Source: Rhodobacter sp. SY28-1 (GTDB taxonomy: Bacteria > Pseudomonadota > Alphaproteobacteria > Rhodobacterales > Rhodobacteraceae). From it: a DNA stretch of 64,000 bases. Under the pieces are notes generated by a model. The model was not told the DNA's origin and searched no databases. It saw only the letters and a list, made by a program, of their open reading frames with translations. A program made the translations under genes and the position numbers. The stretch spans positions 744,001 through 808,000 of the forward strand of contig NZ_STGH01000001.1 of the NCBI RefSeq assembly GCF_005222785.1, in the 5' to 3' direction. Positions 20,978-29,762 of the stretch are shown piece after piece; within the stretch, counting starts at the first letter, position 1; the number at the start of each line of letters is the position of its first letter.

Positions 20978-23076
20978 CGCCAGACCCTTCCCCAGTCGGG
21001 ATCAAGGCCATCAGTGTGGTAATCCCGGATCGATTCGTAGAGGCGACCGCCAACATCGACGCGCGCACCGCCATCGCCCGAACCCGGCCGCAGGGTCATG
21101 CTGAAGCCCTTGCGGGTTTCGGTCCCAAGCGCCCAGTTGAACGGAATGGTGAAGCGGATGCCCTTGTCAAAGCCGGATTCGCCGAAGTCGGCGGCGCTGA
21201 CGTCTGTCACCGTGGCAAAGGCCCCGACCTTCCAGCCGTTTGCAAAGACGCGGTCGACCGAGAGTGTCGCACCGACATCGCCAGCCAGATACCTGCCGAC
21301 ATCAAGCTGGCCTAGGAAGCCGTTGCCGAAGTCGTAGTAGGCCGAGACATGGCCTGTCACCACGTCATAGTCGTATTCGCCAAAGCCGAGGCCGCCGTCG
21401 GTGTCGCGCTGCATCGTGTAGTTAAGCTCGGCCCCGAGGGCGAGTTGGCTGTCGACGGGCTTCCACAGCACTTCGCCGGAAATGCCGCCATGCATCCGCT
21501 CCAGATAGCCCAGGGTCACGCGCGAATAGACATCCGGCGCGGGGCGGGCATACCAGGCGAGGGTCAGACGTTCCAACGCGGGGTCGCCGAATTCGGTATA
21601 GCGCGAGCCGTCGGTCCGGACGTGCTGCAACGGAGAGGTCGACGGGCTGCCCGGGTCAACGTTGCTGGCAACCTGCTTGTAGACCGAGCCCGTCAGCACC
21701 CAGCCGGGGGCAAGGTCATATGTCGCGGAAAGCCGCAGGCCGATGTCGCCCTTTGCCGGTTCGGACAGGCGCAGCGTCGGACGCAGGCTCCAGCTGAACT
21801 TCGGGTAAAGTCCTTCGTCGCCAAGCGAATAGGCCGGCGTCGGACCGGCGTCAGTCACCGTGATCCGTTCCCGCAGCAATGAGGCGTTGTCGGCGGAATA
21901 TTCCAGCCCCTCAAGGTCGCTGCGGCGGACGGTGATCTTCGACGCACCGATGCCATTGACCACGGGCACGATCTCGAACACTTCGACCGAGGCGGGCATC
22001 ACATGGCTCAGCGCGCGGGCGGTGCGGCCGATGGCTTGCGCCCCGGCATCGATCCGGCCGTTGCGGATGCGGACCTGCACGGTCGTGGCGGTATAGGCCA
22101 GGTCTTCCACGGCAATGCCGTCGGCGGCCAGCCGTTTGGCCAGGTTCTTGCGCAGGATCGGCCCGGCATCGGCTTGCGTCACCCAGCCGCCGTCATAGGC
22201 CTCGGGGTCGGCCGCACGCGCCGGACGCGCCTTGACCGGCGCCGGGGCCGGGCCCGCCACTCCGCCGGTCAGCCGGTTCTTCGGATCGAGGATCAGATGG
22301 AAGGTCAGGCCGACTTCAGAGCCATAGAGCGAATAGACCCCGAATCGCATGTTGGGGTTGCGCTGGTATTCGAAACCGAAGTTGAACGGGCTGTCACGCT
22401 CGATCAGGCCGCGGGTGTCGTCTTCCAGAAGGTAGGCATCGGACGAATACTCGCCCTTGAAGGTCCAGGTGTCGCTGATCTTGTATTCGACCCCGGCGAA
22501 GGGGGCCGCATCGCCGCGGAACCACTGGTCCGCGTTGGGCGTGCCGGTCGGATCAACCGCCGGGCGGCTGCCAAAGGGCGAGCCGATGCTGCCATAGCTG
22601 CCAAGCCTGCCCCAGCCGAGGCCCGCGGTCACCTTCAGCTTGTCGCCAAAGTTCTTGGTGGCCGCCACATATTCCGCCGCGAACAGGCCCTTGCTGGTCA
22701 TGTCCTGCAGGCCGATGGTCAGGGCCGGACGGTACTTCCCTTCCTTCAGAACCTGATAGCGCAGGTCGATGCTGCGGTCGGTTTCCTTTTCGTCGCCTGG
22801 AATGAGCGTGTCCCAGTCGCGCCAGGTCTGGAACCGATAGGACCCCGAAAGCCGCTCACTGAACTGGAAGCTGATCGTGGTCCGCGAGACGGAACCCACG
22901 ACCGAAGTGCTGAAGGAAAACGTCGCGTCCTTCTGCGCCTCGCCCGAGGGCATGTCGATCAGGCCGGTCGCGCCGTTGATGTTCAGCGTGCCCGGGCTTT
23001 CGGCCAAGGCCGGCGCTGCGGACAGGGCGGTGCTGGCCGCAAGGAAAGCGAGCAGAAAACGAGGCGATTTGCGCAT
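20974..23076 (-). CDS. YjbH-family exopolysaccharide outer-membrane protein
   Basis: The 700-residue protein starts at 23076 with a signal peptide (MRKSPRFLLAFLAASTALSA, cleavage near ALAES). It continues with the conserved GTLNINGATGLIDMPSGEAQ of YjbH and is rich in amphipathic beta-strands and aromatic residues, consistent with an outer-membrane barrel. YjbH-type proteins (also called GfcD) accompany YjbF lipoproteins in making or exporting an extracellular polysaccharide. No yjbE or yjbG homologue was seen beside it. Upstream frames to 23301 cross the promoter region and are not conserved-looking. Confidence 0.85.
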   Translation of the reverse strand: MRKSPRFLLAFLAASTALSAAPALAESPGTLNINGATGLIDMPSGEAQKDATFSFSTSVVGSVSRTTISFQFSERLSGSYRFQTWRDWDTLIPGDEKETDRSIDLRYQVLKEGKYRPALTIGLQDMTSKGLFAAEYVAATKNFGDKLKVTAGLGWGRLGSYGSIGSPFGSRPAVDPTGTPNADQWFRGDAAPFAGVEYKISDTWTFKGEYSSDAYLLEDDTRGLIERDSPFNFGFEYQRNPNMRFGVYSLYGSEVGLTFHLILDPKNRLTGGVAGPAPAPVKARPARAADPEAYDGGWVTQADAGPILRKNLAKRLAADGIAVEDLAYTATTVQVRIRNGRIDAGAQAIGRTARALSHVMPASVEVFEIVPVVNGIGASKITVRRSDLEGLEYSADNASLLRERITVTDAGPTPAYSLGDEGLYPKFSWSLRPTLRLSEPAKGDIGLRLSATYDLAPGWVLTGSVYKQVASNVDPGSPSTSPLQHVRTDGSRYTEFGDPALERLTLAWYARPAPDVYSRVTLGYLERMHGGISGEVLWKPVDSQLALGAELNYTMQRDTDGGLGFGEYDYDVVTGHVSAYYDFGNGFLGQLDVGRYLAGDVGATLSVDRVFANGWKVGAFATVTDVSAADFGESGFDKGIRFTIPFNWALGTETRKGFSMTLRPGSGDGGARVDVGGRLYESIRDYHTDGLDPDWGRVWR

Positions 23077-23203
23077 GGTGACCGGACCCGAACTATCACC
23101 ACAGTCTATGCGGAGATAAACCGGACAGGGCAAGGGGCTTTGGGCGCGGAAGGTCAGGTATCCACAGCTTGTGGCCGCAAGGACCACATCGACAACAGCT
23201 GTA

Positions 23204-23653
23204 TCAGGGACCGTCGGCTTCCAGGCTGACCCGCAGTTCCCGCAGCACCGACAAAAGCGCGCGCACCCTTTCCTGCCCGATGGACTGGACCACATCGGCA
23301 ATCAGCGGCACCACGCTGGCGACCGCCCCGTCCCGCGCCGCGCGGCCCGAGGGGCTGATCGCCACGAACTTCTGCCGCGCGTCTTCCCAGTCGGGGCGGA
23401 TGTGCACATGCCCGGCCCATTCCAGCTTGGTCAGCGTGTTGGTCATCGCGCCGCGCGTGACGTGGAACGATTTCGCCAGCTGCGCCGGAGTGCGTTCGTC
23501 GTTGATCCGCGCCAGGTGGTTCAGGACGGAGAAATGCGACAGCTCCATCCCCTTGGGCAGGACCTTCGAGATGCGGTTGCGCGCCAGTTGGTCGGCCATG
23601 AACAGCTCGCCAAACAGCGCAACCGCGATGTCATCCGCCTTCTCGCCGCTCAT
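23204..23653 (-). CDS. MarR-family transcriptional regulator
   Basis: The 149-residue protein has the winged-helix MarR layout: N-terminal dimer helix, LSHFSVLNHLARI, then the recognition helix-turn-helix TPAQLAKSFHVTRGAMTNTLTKLE and wing HIRPDWEDARQKFVAISPSG. Its ATG overlaps the stop of the amidase gene upstream (ATGA), so it is coupled with it and probably with grxC. Target genes and ligand are unknown; autoregulation of this operon would be typical. Confidence 0.9.
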   Translation of the reverse strand: MSGEKADDIAVALFGELFMADQLARNRISKVLPKGMELSHFSVLNHLARINDERTPAQLAKSFHVTRGAMTNTLTKLEWAGHVHIRPDWEDARQKFVAISPSGRAARDGAVASVVPLIADVVQSIGQERVRALLSVLRELRVSLEADGP

Positions 23654-24480
23654 GGCCCGTCGAAGTCCCGGTCGTGGCTCAGCGATGGCACCCGGCCCCG
23701 CGCCTTGTCCACTTCGGTCAGGTCCAGATCGACCAGCGTCACCCCTGGTTCCGTCCCCGCATCGGCCAGGATTTCGCCCCAGGGCGCGATGGCCAGCGAG
23801 TGGCCGTGGGTCTTGCGCCCCTTGCCGTTCGTCTCGGGGTGAAAACCAGTCTGCGCGGGGGCCAGGACAAAGCACCCGGTCTCGATGGCGCGGGCGCGGA
23901 GGAGCGTCTCCCAATGCGCCGCACCCGTGATGTGGTTGAAGGCTGCCGGGACCGTGATGATCTGCGCCCCGCCCTGCGCCAGACGGCGATAAAGCGCCGC
24001 GAAGCGGACGTCATAGCAGACCGTCATCCCCAGTTTCGCAAAGGGCGTCTGAGCCACCACGGCGCGGTTGCCGGGCCGATAGCCCTCGCTTTCGCGGTAG
24101 ACTTCGGTGGCCGAGACGTTGACGTCAAACATGTGGATCTTGTCATAGCGCGCGGCCACCGAGCCGTCGGGGGCGATCAGGAAGCTGCGGTTGGCAAACC
24201 GCCCGTCCGCGTCATGGGTCAGGATGCCCAGAGAGCCGACCAGCAGCCAGGTCCCGGCGGCCTTCGCCTCATCCCGCAGGGCGGCGAGGGTCGGATCGTC
24301 CTCCTCATGCCGGAAGACGTTGCGCTGATGCGCGCGGCTGGAGGAGAGGCCGTTGGTCAGTTCCGGGGTCAGGACGAACTCTGCCCCCTGCGCGACCGCC
24401 TGCCGGATATGGCCGACCGTCACGGGCAGGTTCGCTACCGGATCATCCGATACGGTCAGCTGAACCAGCGCCGCCCGCAT
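23650..24480 (-). CDS. Carbon-nitrogen hydrolase (nitrilase superfamily, Nit-like amidase)
   Basis: The 276-residue enzyme has the Glu-Lys-Cys triad in context: FVLTPELTNG (Glu), ARYDKIHMFDV (Lys) and GMTVCYDVRFAALYR (Cys). The YDKIHMFDV and CYDVRF motifs match the Nit1/Nit2 branch, whose members hydrolyse deaminated glutathione or omega-amides. A glutathione-related role is supported by coupling to grxC: the grxC stop and this ATG overlap (TGATG). The MarR gene follows with a 4-base overlap. Confidence 0.9.
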   Translation of the reverse strand: MRAALVQLTVSDDPVANLPVTVGHIRQAVAQGAEFVLTPELTNGLSSSRAHQRNVFRHEEDDPTLAALRDEAKAAGTWLLVGSLGILTHDADGRFANRSFLIAPDGSVAARYDKIHMFDVNVSATEVYRESEGYRPGNRAVVAQTPFAKLGMTVCYDVRFAALYRRLAQGGAQIITVPAAFNHITGAAHWETLLRARAIETGCFVLAPAQTGFHPETNGKGRKTHGHSLAIAPWGEILADAGTEPGVTLVDLDLTEVDKARGRVPSLSHDRDFDGP

Positions 24481-24737
24481 CACGCCGCCAGAAGCGGGTC
24501 AAGCTTGCCCGCATCCTCCAGCGCGTACAGGTCGTCGCAGCCGCCGACATGGGTCTCGCCGACAAAGATCTGCGGCACGGTCCGGCGGCCCATGGCGCGC
24601 TGGACCATCGCCTCGCGCAAGGCGGGGTCGCGGCTGACGTCGATCTCGGTGAAGGCTGCGCCCTTCTTCTGCAGCAGGCGCTTGGCCGCGTGGCAATAGG
24701 GGCAGATCGGCGTGGTGTAGATTTCGACGGGACGCAT
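24480..24737 (-). CDS. grxC: Glutaredoxin 3
   Basis: The 85-residue protein is a standard single-domain glutaredoxin with the dithiol site ICPYCHAAK near the N-terminus, the cis-proline region RRTVPQIFVGETHVGG and CDDLYALEDAGKLDPLL. It reduces disulfides and glutathione mixed disulfides in the cytoplasm. It is the first gene of a coupled grxC-amidase-marR operon, with AAAGAGGTGCC before its start. Confidence 0.95.
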   Translation of the reverse strand: MRPVEIYTTPICPYCHAAKRLLQKKGAAFTEIDVSRDPALREAMVQRAMGRRTVPQIFVGETHVGGCDDLYALEDAGKLDPLLAA

Positions 24738-24770
24738 CAGGGCACCTCTTTCGCGCCCGAATATAAGGAT

Positions 24771-25493
24771 TCAGCCGTCCTTCGCAACGCGCGCCAGCGC
24801 AAGGACGTTGACGGACCGTGCGCCTGCCGAAATAAGCGCCTCGGTTGCTGCGGCAAAGGTCGCGCCCGAGGTCATCACGTCATCGACCAGCAGGATGTCA
24901 CGGTCGCGGATGCGGGCTTCGCGGTTCGTTGGCACGGTAAAGGCGCCCACCAGGTTGGCAAACCGCGCGTCGCGGGTCTTGCCGTCCTGATTGCCGGTCG
25001 ATCTCTTGCGCAGGATCGCGTCAGGGCAATGTTCCAGCCCGGCCAGGCCCGCGACGGCGCGCGACAGCAGCGCCGCCTGATTGTAGCGCCTGCGAAACAG
25101 CCGCATCCAGTGCAGTGGAACCGGCACCACAAGCATCCCAGGCGTCAGGATCGGGCGCGCGACCTTCGTCATCCAGGCCGCCGCCGGACGCGCCAGATCC
25201 ATCCGGTCGCCATGCTTGAGCGCCAGCACAAGGTTGCGGCCGTTGCCCGCATACATCAGCGCCGAACGTCCCCGGCCCCAGGGGCGCGCAATGGTCATGC
25301 AATCATCGCAGATCGCCCGTTCGTCCCGGTCGGGCCCAGGCAGGGGAACCCCGCATTGATCGCATGCCATGCCAGAGACGAAGGGCGTGTCGCGCCAGCA
25401 GTCGGCGCAAAGGCCGAAGTCCGACTGCACCGGGGCCGCGCAGGAAATGCACTGCGGCGGATAAAGCAGTTGCAGCGCGCCTTGCAATCCCAT
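24771..25493 (-). CDS. comF: ComF-family phosphoribosyltransferase-like protein
   Basis: The 240-residue protein has an N-terminal zinc-ribbon region with paired cysteines (CISCAAPV, LCADCW, CDQCGVPL, CDDC). A type I phosphoribosyltransferase fold follows, with the PRPP loop ILLVDDVMTSGATFAAAT near the C-terminus. ComF is needed for DNA uptake in naturally competent bacteria, where it is proposed to act with PriA on incoming single strands. It ends 33 bases before grxC, and its ATG is only 23 bases from the divergent methyltransferase start. Confidence 0.92.
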   Translation of the reverse strand: MGLQGALQLLYPPQCISCAAPVQSDFGLCADCWRDTPFVSGMACDQCGVPLPGPDRDERAICDDCMTIARPWGRGRSALMYAGNGRNLVLALKHGDRMDLARPAAAWMTKVARPILTPGMLVVPVPLHWMRLFRRRYNQAALLSRAVAGLAGLEHCPDAILRKRSTGNQDGKTRDARFANLVGAFTVPTNREARIRDRDILLVDDVMTSGATFAAATEALISAGARSVNVLALARVAKDG

Positions 25494-25516
25494 GTCCTGC
25501 TCCTAAAGTCCCGCCG

Positions 25517-26356
25517 ATGACCGAAGCCCCGACCTTGACCGACCGCGAGGCACTTGCCCGCCACCGCGCCCGCGCCTGCACTTTGCCCGACCACGACGCG
25601 GCGATGTTCCTGCACCGTCTTGCCCTGACCGACATTCAGGAAAGACTCACCCTGGTTAACAGAGTGTTTACCGCGCCCGCCGTGGTGAGCGCTTTTCCCG
25701 AAATCTGGCAGAATCTGCGACTTGATGCGCTGCAGGTGACAGATGACGAGGTGCTGGCCCTGTCACCCGGGGCGCATGACCTTGTGATTCATGCGATGAC
25801 GCTGCATTGGTCGAACGATCCGCTCGGCCAACTGGTGCAATGCCGCCGGGCCCTGCGTCCGGATGGGCTGTTCATCGCTGTTCTTCCGGGGGGACGCAGC
25901 TTGCATGAGTTGCGGTCGGCGCTGGCCGAGGCTGAAGCGCGGGTGACGGGCGGCCTTTCACCCCGTGTCGTCCCGATGGGCGAAATCCGCGATCTGGGAG
26001 GGCTGATGCAACGCGCTGGCTTTGCGCTGCCGGTGGCGGACAGCCTGCAGCAGGTCGTGGAGTATGGCAGCTTCCCCGCCCTCCTTGCCGACCTCCGCGC
26101 CTCGGGCGAGACGAACGCCCTCGCCGGTCGGCTGCGCCGGTTTTCCGGGAGGTCAGTTCTGGCGGAAGCAGGTGCGATCTATGCCGAAAGCTTTGCCACC
26201 GATACCGGCCGTCTGCCTGCCACGGTAGAACTGGTGTTCCTGACCGGATGGGCCCCGCATGACAGCCAGCAGCAGCCCCTGCGACCGGGATCGGCCAAGT
26301 CGCGGCTGGCGGATGCTCTGGGTGTTCCCGAGGCGCCCTTGCCCAAAGACGGTTGA
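25517..26356 (+). CDS. BioC/NDUFAF5-like SAM methyltransferase-fold protein
   Basis: The 279-residue protein resembles the NDUFAF5/BioC group: MFLHRLALTDIQERLTLVNR, then ALSPGAHDLVIHAMTLHWSNDP and LRPDGLFIAVLPGGRSLHEL. The typical glycine-rich motif I is poorly preserved (the region after NRVFTAPAVVSAF is short), so SAM binding is uncertain. The family includes a complex I assembly hydroxylase/methyltransferase and malonyl-ACP methyltransferases. It starts at 25517, next to divergent comF, and ends 51 bases before hemH. Confidence 0.75.
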   Translation: MTEAPTLTDREALARHRARACTLPDHDAAMFLHRLALTDIQERLTLVNRVFTAPAVVSAFPEIWQNLRLDALQVTDDEVLALSPGAHDLVIHAMTLHWSNDPLGQLVQCRRALRPDGLFIAVLPGGRSLHELRSALAEAEARVTGGLSPRVVPMGEIRDLGGLMQRAGFALPVADSLQQVVEYGSFPALLADLRASGETNALAGRLRRFSGRSVLAEAGAIYAESFATDTGRLPATVELVFLTGWAPHDSQQQPLRPGSAKSRLADALGVPEAPLPKDG

Positions 26357-26380
26357 CCCCGCCGACCAACCCCTTATGTC
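26353..26380 (+). promoter_or_regulatory. Possible promoter of hemH
   Basis: TTGACC (26353-26358) overlaps the stop codon of the upstream gene; after a 16-base spacer comes TATGTC (26375-26380), 28 bases before the hemH ATG. Confidence 0.4.
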
Positions 26381-26407
26381 CCGTCCTGAACCATTGGGAA
26401 GAACACC

Positions 26408-27508
26408 ATGCTGGATGCCCGGAGCACTGCCGTGACGGGGACCGACGTCACCCCGGGAGAGGGCCGCCTTTCCCATGCGCCCGCCGACCATCCCCCCGTC
26501 CGTCGCGCCAGGATCGGGGTGCTTCTGGCCAACCTCGGGACCCCGGACGCCTACGACTACTGGTCGATGCGGCGCTATCTGAACGAATTCCTGTCGGACA
26601 AGCGGGTCGTCGACATCCCGGACTGGAAGTGGCAGCCGCTACTTCAACTCATCATTCTGTCGAGGCGGCCCTTCACCTCGGGGGCGAACTACAAGCTGAT
26701 CTGGAACGAGGAGCTGAACGAAAGTCCGCTGCTGACGATCACCAAGGCCCAGACCGCGGCGATTGCCAAGATGATGGCCGAGAAGCACGGGGCGGAAGTG
26801 ATGGTCGACTTCTGCATGCGCTACGGCAACCCCTCGACCGAGGCGAAGGTCCGGGCGATGGTGGATGCAGGCTGCGAGAAGGTGCTGTTCTTCCCGCTTT
26901 ACCCCCACTACGCCGGGGCGACCTCGGCCACGGCGAACGACCAGTTCTTCCGCGCGCTGATGAAGGAGAAGCGGCAGCCGGCGGTGCGGACCGTGGCGGA
27001 GTATTTCGACCACCCCCTCTACATCGACGCGCTGGCGAAGTCGGTCGAGACGGCCTATGCGGGGCTCGATCATCGGCCCGACGTGCTGGTCGCCAGCTAC
27101 CACGGGATGCCAAAACGCTACCTGATGGAGGGCGACCCCTATCACTGCCAGTGTGCCAAGACCTCGCGTCTGCTGCGGGAGCGGCTGGGGTGGGAGAAGG
27201 GGGCGATCGACACGACCTTCCAGTCGGTCTTCGGGCGTGAGGAGTGGCTGAAACCCTACACGGTCGAGCATGTGGCGGAGCTGGCGAAGGCGGGGAAAAA
27301 GCGGATCGCGGTGATGGCCCCGGCCTTCAGTGCCGACTGCATCGAGACGCTGGAGGAGATCAACGGGGAGATCCGGGAGGCTTTCGAGCATGCGGGGGGC
27401 GAGGAGTTCACCTATATTCCCTGTCTGAACGACGAAGCGGCCCATATCGAGGCGCTGGTGGCAGTGATCGAGGAGAACCTGGGCGGCTGGCTGCCCCGGA
27501 AGGGGTGA
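26408..27508 (+). CDS. hemH: Ferrochelatase
   Basis: HemH inserts ferrous iron into protoporphyrin IX, the last step of haem synthesis. The 366-residue product has IGVLLANLGTPDAYDYWSMR, the catalytic histidine in ASYHGMPKRYL, FPLYPHYAGATSAT, and the conserved glutamate in SADCIETLEEI. A polar 35-residue N-terminal extension precedes the core. Cysteines in DPYHCQCAKTS are typical of alphaproteobacterial enzymes. A 17-bp palindrome starts two bases past the stop. Confidence 0.96.
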   Translation: MLDARSTAVTGTDVTPGEGRLSHAPADHPPVRRARIGVLLANLGTPDAYDYWSMRRYLNEFLSDKRVVDIPDWKWQPLLQLIILSRRPFTSGANYKLIWNEELNESPLLTITKAQTAAIAKMMAEKHGAEVMVDFCMRYGNPSTEAKVRAMVDAGCEKVLFFPLYPHYAGATSATANDQFFRALMKEKRQPAVRTVAEYFDHPLYIDALAKSVETAYAGLDHRPDVLVASYHGMPKRYLMEGDPYHCQCAKTSRLLRERLGWEKGAIDTTFQSVFGREEWLKPYTVEHVAELAKAGKKRIAVMAPAFSADCIETLEEINGEIREAFEHAGGEEFTYIPCLNDEAAHIEALVAVIEENLGGWLPRKG

Positions 27509-27509
27509 T

Positions 27510-27526
27510 GTGTCCACGGTGGACAC
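27510..27526. repeat. 17-bp palindrome, copy 2 of the TGTCCAC family
   Basis: GTGTCCAC-g-GTGGACAC is a perfect inverted repeat starting two bases after the hemH stop codon. No T-run follows. Confidence 0.6.
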
Positions 27527-27622
27527 TTCCCGTTTTCATTAGCATTTTCTGATACTTGCAGATTTTCGTTAGGGTGGTCTTAACCTTTTCGGGACGGCCC
27601 GAGAAAATAATCCCGTGGCTGG

Positions 27623-27650
27623 TGTCGAAATCGCCGACCCTCGCGGGTCA
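27623..27650 (+). promoter_or_regulatory. Candidate ECF42-type promoter
   Basis: TGTCGA (27623-27628) is followed after about 15 bases by CGGGTCA, 44-50 bases before the first gene of the ECF module. A TGTCGA -35 element is, from memory, the motif reported for ECF42 group promoters. The -10 match is loose. Confidence 0.35.
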
Positions 27651-27693
27651 CTCCTATGCCCGGCATTGGACCGGCCCAACAAAGGAGTTGACC

Positions 27694-28140
27694 ATGACCG
27701 CGTTCCCCCTTCCCCAAACCACGAAACGGCCGCTGTGGCTGACCCTTCCGGCGGGCGCTGCCCTTGCCTGGAATGTGTTCGGCCTCTGGCAGTTCGGCAA
27801 GTTCCTGAACCAGACGCCCACCAGTCTGATGGCCGAAGGCATGACCGAGGCGCAGGCCGCAGCCTATACCTCGCTGCCCGGCTGGATGACGCTGGTCTTT
27901 GCGGTGGGCGTGCTCGGCGGCACGCTGGGGACAGCCCTGCTGTTGATGCAACGGCGCAGTGCGGTGCCGGTGCTGGTCGTGTCGCTGGTGGGCTATGTGG
28001 CGCTTTTCGCGGGCGACTGGGCGCATGGGCTGTTCGACATCCTGCCGATGCAGCTGGCGATCCTGTCCACGGTTGTCGCCATCGCTGCGGCGAGTCTTGG
28101 GCTGGCGCTTTTCGCCTTTAAACGTGACATTCTTCGCTGA
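27694..28140 (+). CDS. Small integral membrane protein of the ECF module
   Basis: The 148-residue protein has about four hydrophobic segments (PLWLTLPAGAALAWNVFGLW, WMTLVFAVGVLGGTLGTALL, VPVLVVSLVGYVALFAGDWA, QLAILSTVVAIAAASLGLAL) and little soluble part. It starts at 27694 behind a clear AAAGGAG site. No enzyme motif was seen. It is the first gene of a run with a DGPF/YciI protein and an ECF sigma factor, 18 bases apart from the next. It may be a regulated output of the sigma factor or a sensor; neither is proven. Confidence 0.75.
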   Translation: MTAFPLPQTTKRPLWLTLPAGAALAWNVFGLWQFGKFLNQTPTSLMAEGMTEAQAAAYTSLPGWMTLVFAVGVLGGTLGTALLLMQRRSAVPVLVVSLVGYVALFAGDWAHGLFDILPMQLAILSTVVAIAAASLGLALFAFKRDILR

Positions 28141-28158
28141 GCTCCGGGGAGAGAACCG

Positions 28159-28515
28159 ATGCAATACATGCTGATGCTGAACGAGACCGCTGCCGAATTC
28201 GCGCGCCGGACCGATCCCGAGGAGACGCAGGCCTATTGGGGCGGCTGGAACGCCTTTATCGGCGCGATGGCACAGGCCGGGGTGATCGTGAAGGGCGACG
28301 GTCTGCAGGGGCCGATGCTGGCGACGACGGTGCGCGTGGTGGATGGCAAGCGGCATGTGCAGGACGGCCCCTTCGCCGACACCAAGGAGCAGTTGGGCGG
28401 CTATTTCGTGATCGAGGTGCCAGACCTGGACGCGGCGCTGGACTGGGCGGCGCAGGCCCCTTGTGCCCTGGCCGGGTCGGTCGAAGTGCGGCCGGTCCTG
28501 CCGCCGATGAGCTGA
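28159..28515 (+). CDS. DGPF/YciI-family protein
   Basis: The 118-residue protein is a dimeric ferredoxin-like alpha-beta fold of the YCII/DGPF family. It shows MQYMLMLNETAAEF at the start, the signature QDGPFADTKEQLGGYFVIEV, and a C-terminal EVRPVLPPM. DGPF proteins are the usual genomic companions and presumed targets of ECF42 sigma factors. A GGGGAGAG site precedes the start, and the stop overlaps the sigma-factor ATG (TGATG). Confidence 0.9.
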   Translation: MQYMLMLNETAAEFARRTDPEETQAYWGGWNAFIGAMAQAGVIVKGDGLQGPMLATTVRVVDGKRHVQDGPFADTKEQLGGYFVIEVPDLDAALDWAAQAPCALAGSVEVRPVLPPMS

Positions 28516-29708
28516 TGGGCGCGCCGTCGGCCAGGCATGTCGCCGAGCGGACGGCGCGGCTGTCCTTTGGGCGGCTGCTGGCGATTCTGGCGGCCGGGAC
28601 GCACGATCTGCCGCTGGCCGAGGAGGCGCTGGCCGAAGCCTTTGCCCGGGCGCTGGAGGTCTGGCCCCGGCAAGGCGTGCCCGGACACCCGGAGGGCTGG
28701 CTTCTGAGCGTGGCGCGGAATCGGGTGTCGAACCTGCATCGGCATGACCGGACCCGTGCGGCGGCGACCGAGGAGTTGATCCTTCGGGCCGAGGAGCGGG
28801 CCGACCTTGCCGTGCAGGCCGATGAGCGGCTGGCGCTGATGTTCGTCTGCGCCCATCCGGCAATTGATCCAGCGGCGCGAGCCCCGCTGATGTTGCAGAC
28901 GGTGCTGGGGCTGGATGCGGCGCGGATCGCGGCGGCGTTTCTGGTGCCGCCCTCGACGATGGGCCAGCGGCTGGTGCGCGCCAAGGCCCGGATCAAGGAG
29001 TTGCGGCTGCGGTTTGCCCTGCCCGATGCGGACGATCTGCCGGACCGGCTGGCCGATGTGCTGGAGGCGATCTACGGTGCGTTCGGGGCGGATTGGGACG
29101 GCTCGGCGGGGCTGGGGCTGCCCGAGGAGGCGATCCATCTGGCGCGGGTGTTGATGGGGCTGATGCCCCAGGCGCCGGAGGTGAAGGGCCTTCTGGCACT
29201 GATGCTGTATGTCCATGCGCGGCGGGCGGCACGGGACGGGCAGGTCTTCGTGCCCTTGTCCGAGCAGGATGCGGCTCTGTGGGACCGCGATCAGGTGATC
29301 GAGGCGGAGGGGCTTCTAACGCAGGCCGCGCGCGCCGGGCAGTTCGGGCGGTTTCAGTGTGAGGCGGCGATCCAGTCGGTCCATGCGCAGCGGGCGATCA
29401 CGGGGCAGCTGAACCTTGCGGCGCTCGACACTCTGCATGAGCTTCTGCTGCGGTTTCACCCCACCGTGGGCGGGAAGGTGGCGCATGCGGCGGTCCGGCG
29501 TCTGCAGGGGGATGCGGCAGGGGCGCTGGCGATGCTGGAGGCCTTGCCCGATGCGGCGCGAACCTACCAGCCGGCGCTGGTGCTGCGGGCCCATTGCCTG
29601 CGTGATCTGGGTGCTGCCGAGTTTTCCGGGGCGGCGGAAGCGGCCCTTGCTGTCACGACGGACGCCCGCCTGAAATCCCATCTGCGGCGGGAGTTCGGGT
29701 TGGCTTAA
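28515..29708 (+). CDS. ECF42-type RNA polymerase sigma factor with long C-terminal extension
   Basis: The 397-residue protein has an ECF sigma-2 region (residues about 15-80, RLLAILAAGTHDLPLAEEAL, GHPEGWLLSVARNRVSNLHR), a sigma-4 helix-turn-helix (about 110-165, TVLGLDAARIAAAF, STMGQRLVRAKARIK), and some 220 further helical residues resembling TPR repeats. That architecture, together with a coupled DGPF gene, defines the ECF42 group, which has no classical anti-sigma factor. The extension is thought to control activity itself. The start at 28515 overlaps the DGPF stop; a longer frame upstream is only the shadow of that gene. Confidence 0.9.
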   Translation: MGAPSARHVAERTARLSFGRLLAILAAGTHDLPLAEEALAEAFARALEVWPRQGVPGHPEGWLLSVARNRVSNLHRHDRTRAAATEELILRAEERADLAVQADERLALMFVCAHPAIDPAARAPLMLQTVLGLDAARIAAAFLVPPSTMGQRLVRAKARIKELRLRFALPDADDLPDRLADVLEAIYGAFGADWDGSAGLGLPEEAIHLARVLMGLMPQAPEVKGLLALMLYVHARRAARDGQVFVPLSEQDAALWDRDQVIEAEGLLTQAARAGQFGRFQCEAAIQSVHAQRAITGQLNLAALDTLHELLLRFHPTVGGKVAHAAVRRLQGDAAGALAMLEALPDAARTYQPALVLRAHCLRDLGAAEFSGAAEAALAVTTDARLKSHLRREFGLA

Positions 29709-29762
29709 CCTTTGGCAAGTCGCCGTGCTAGCCTGCCCGAAGGCACGGGACGAGGGGATATG

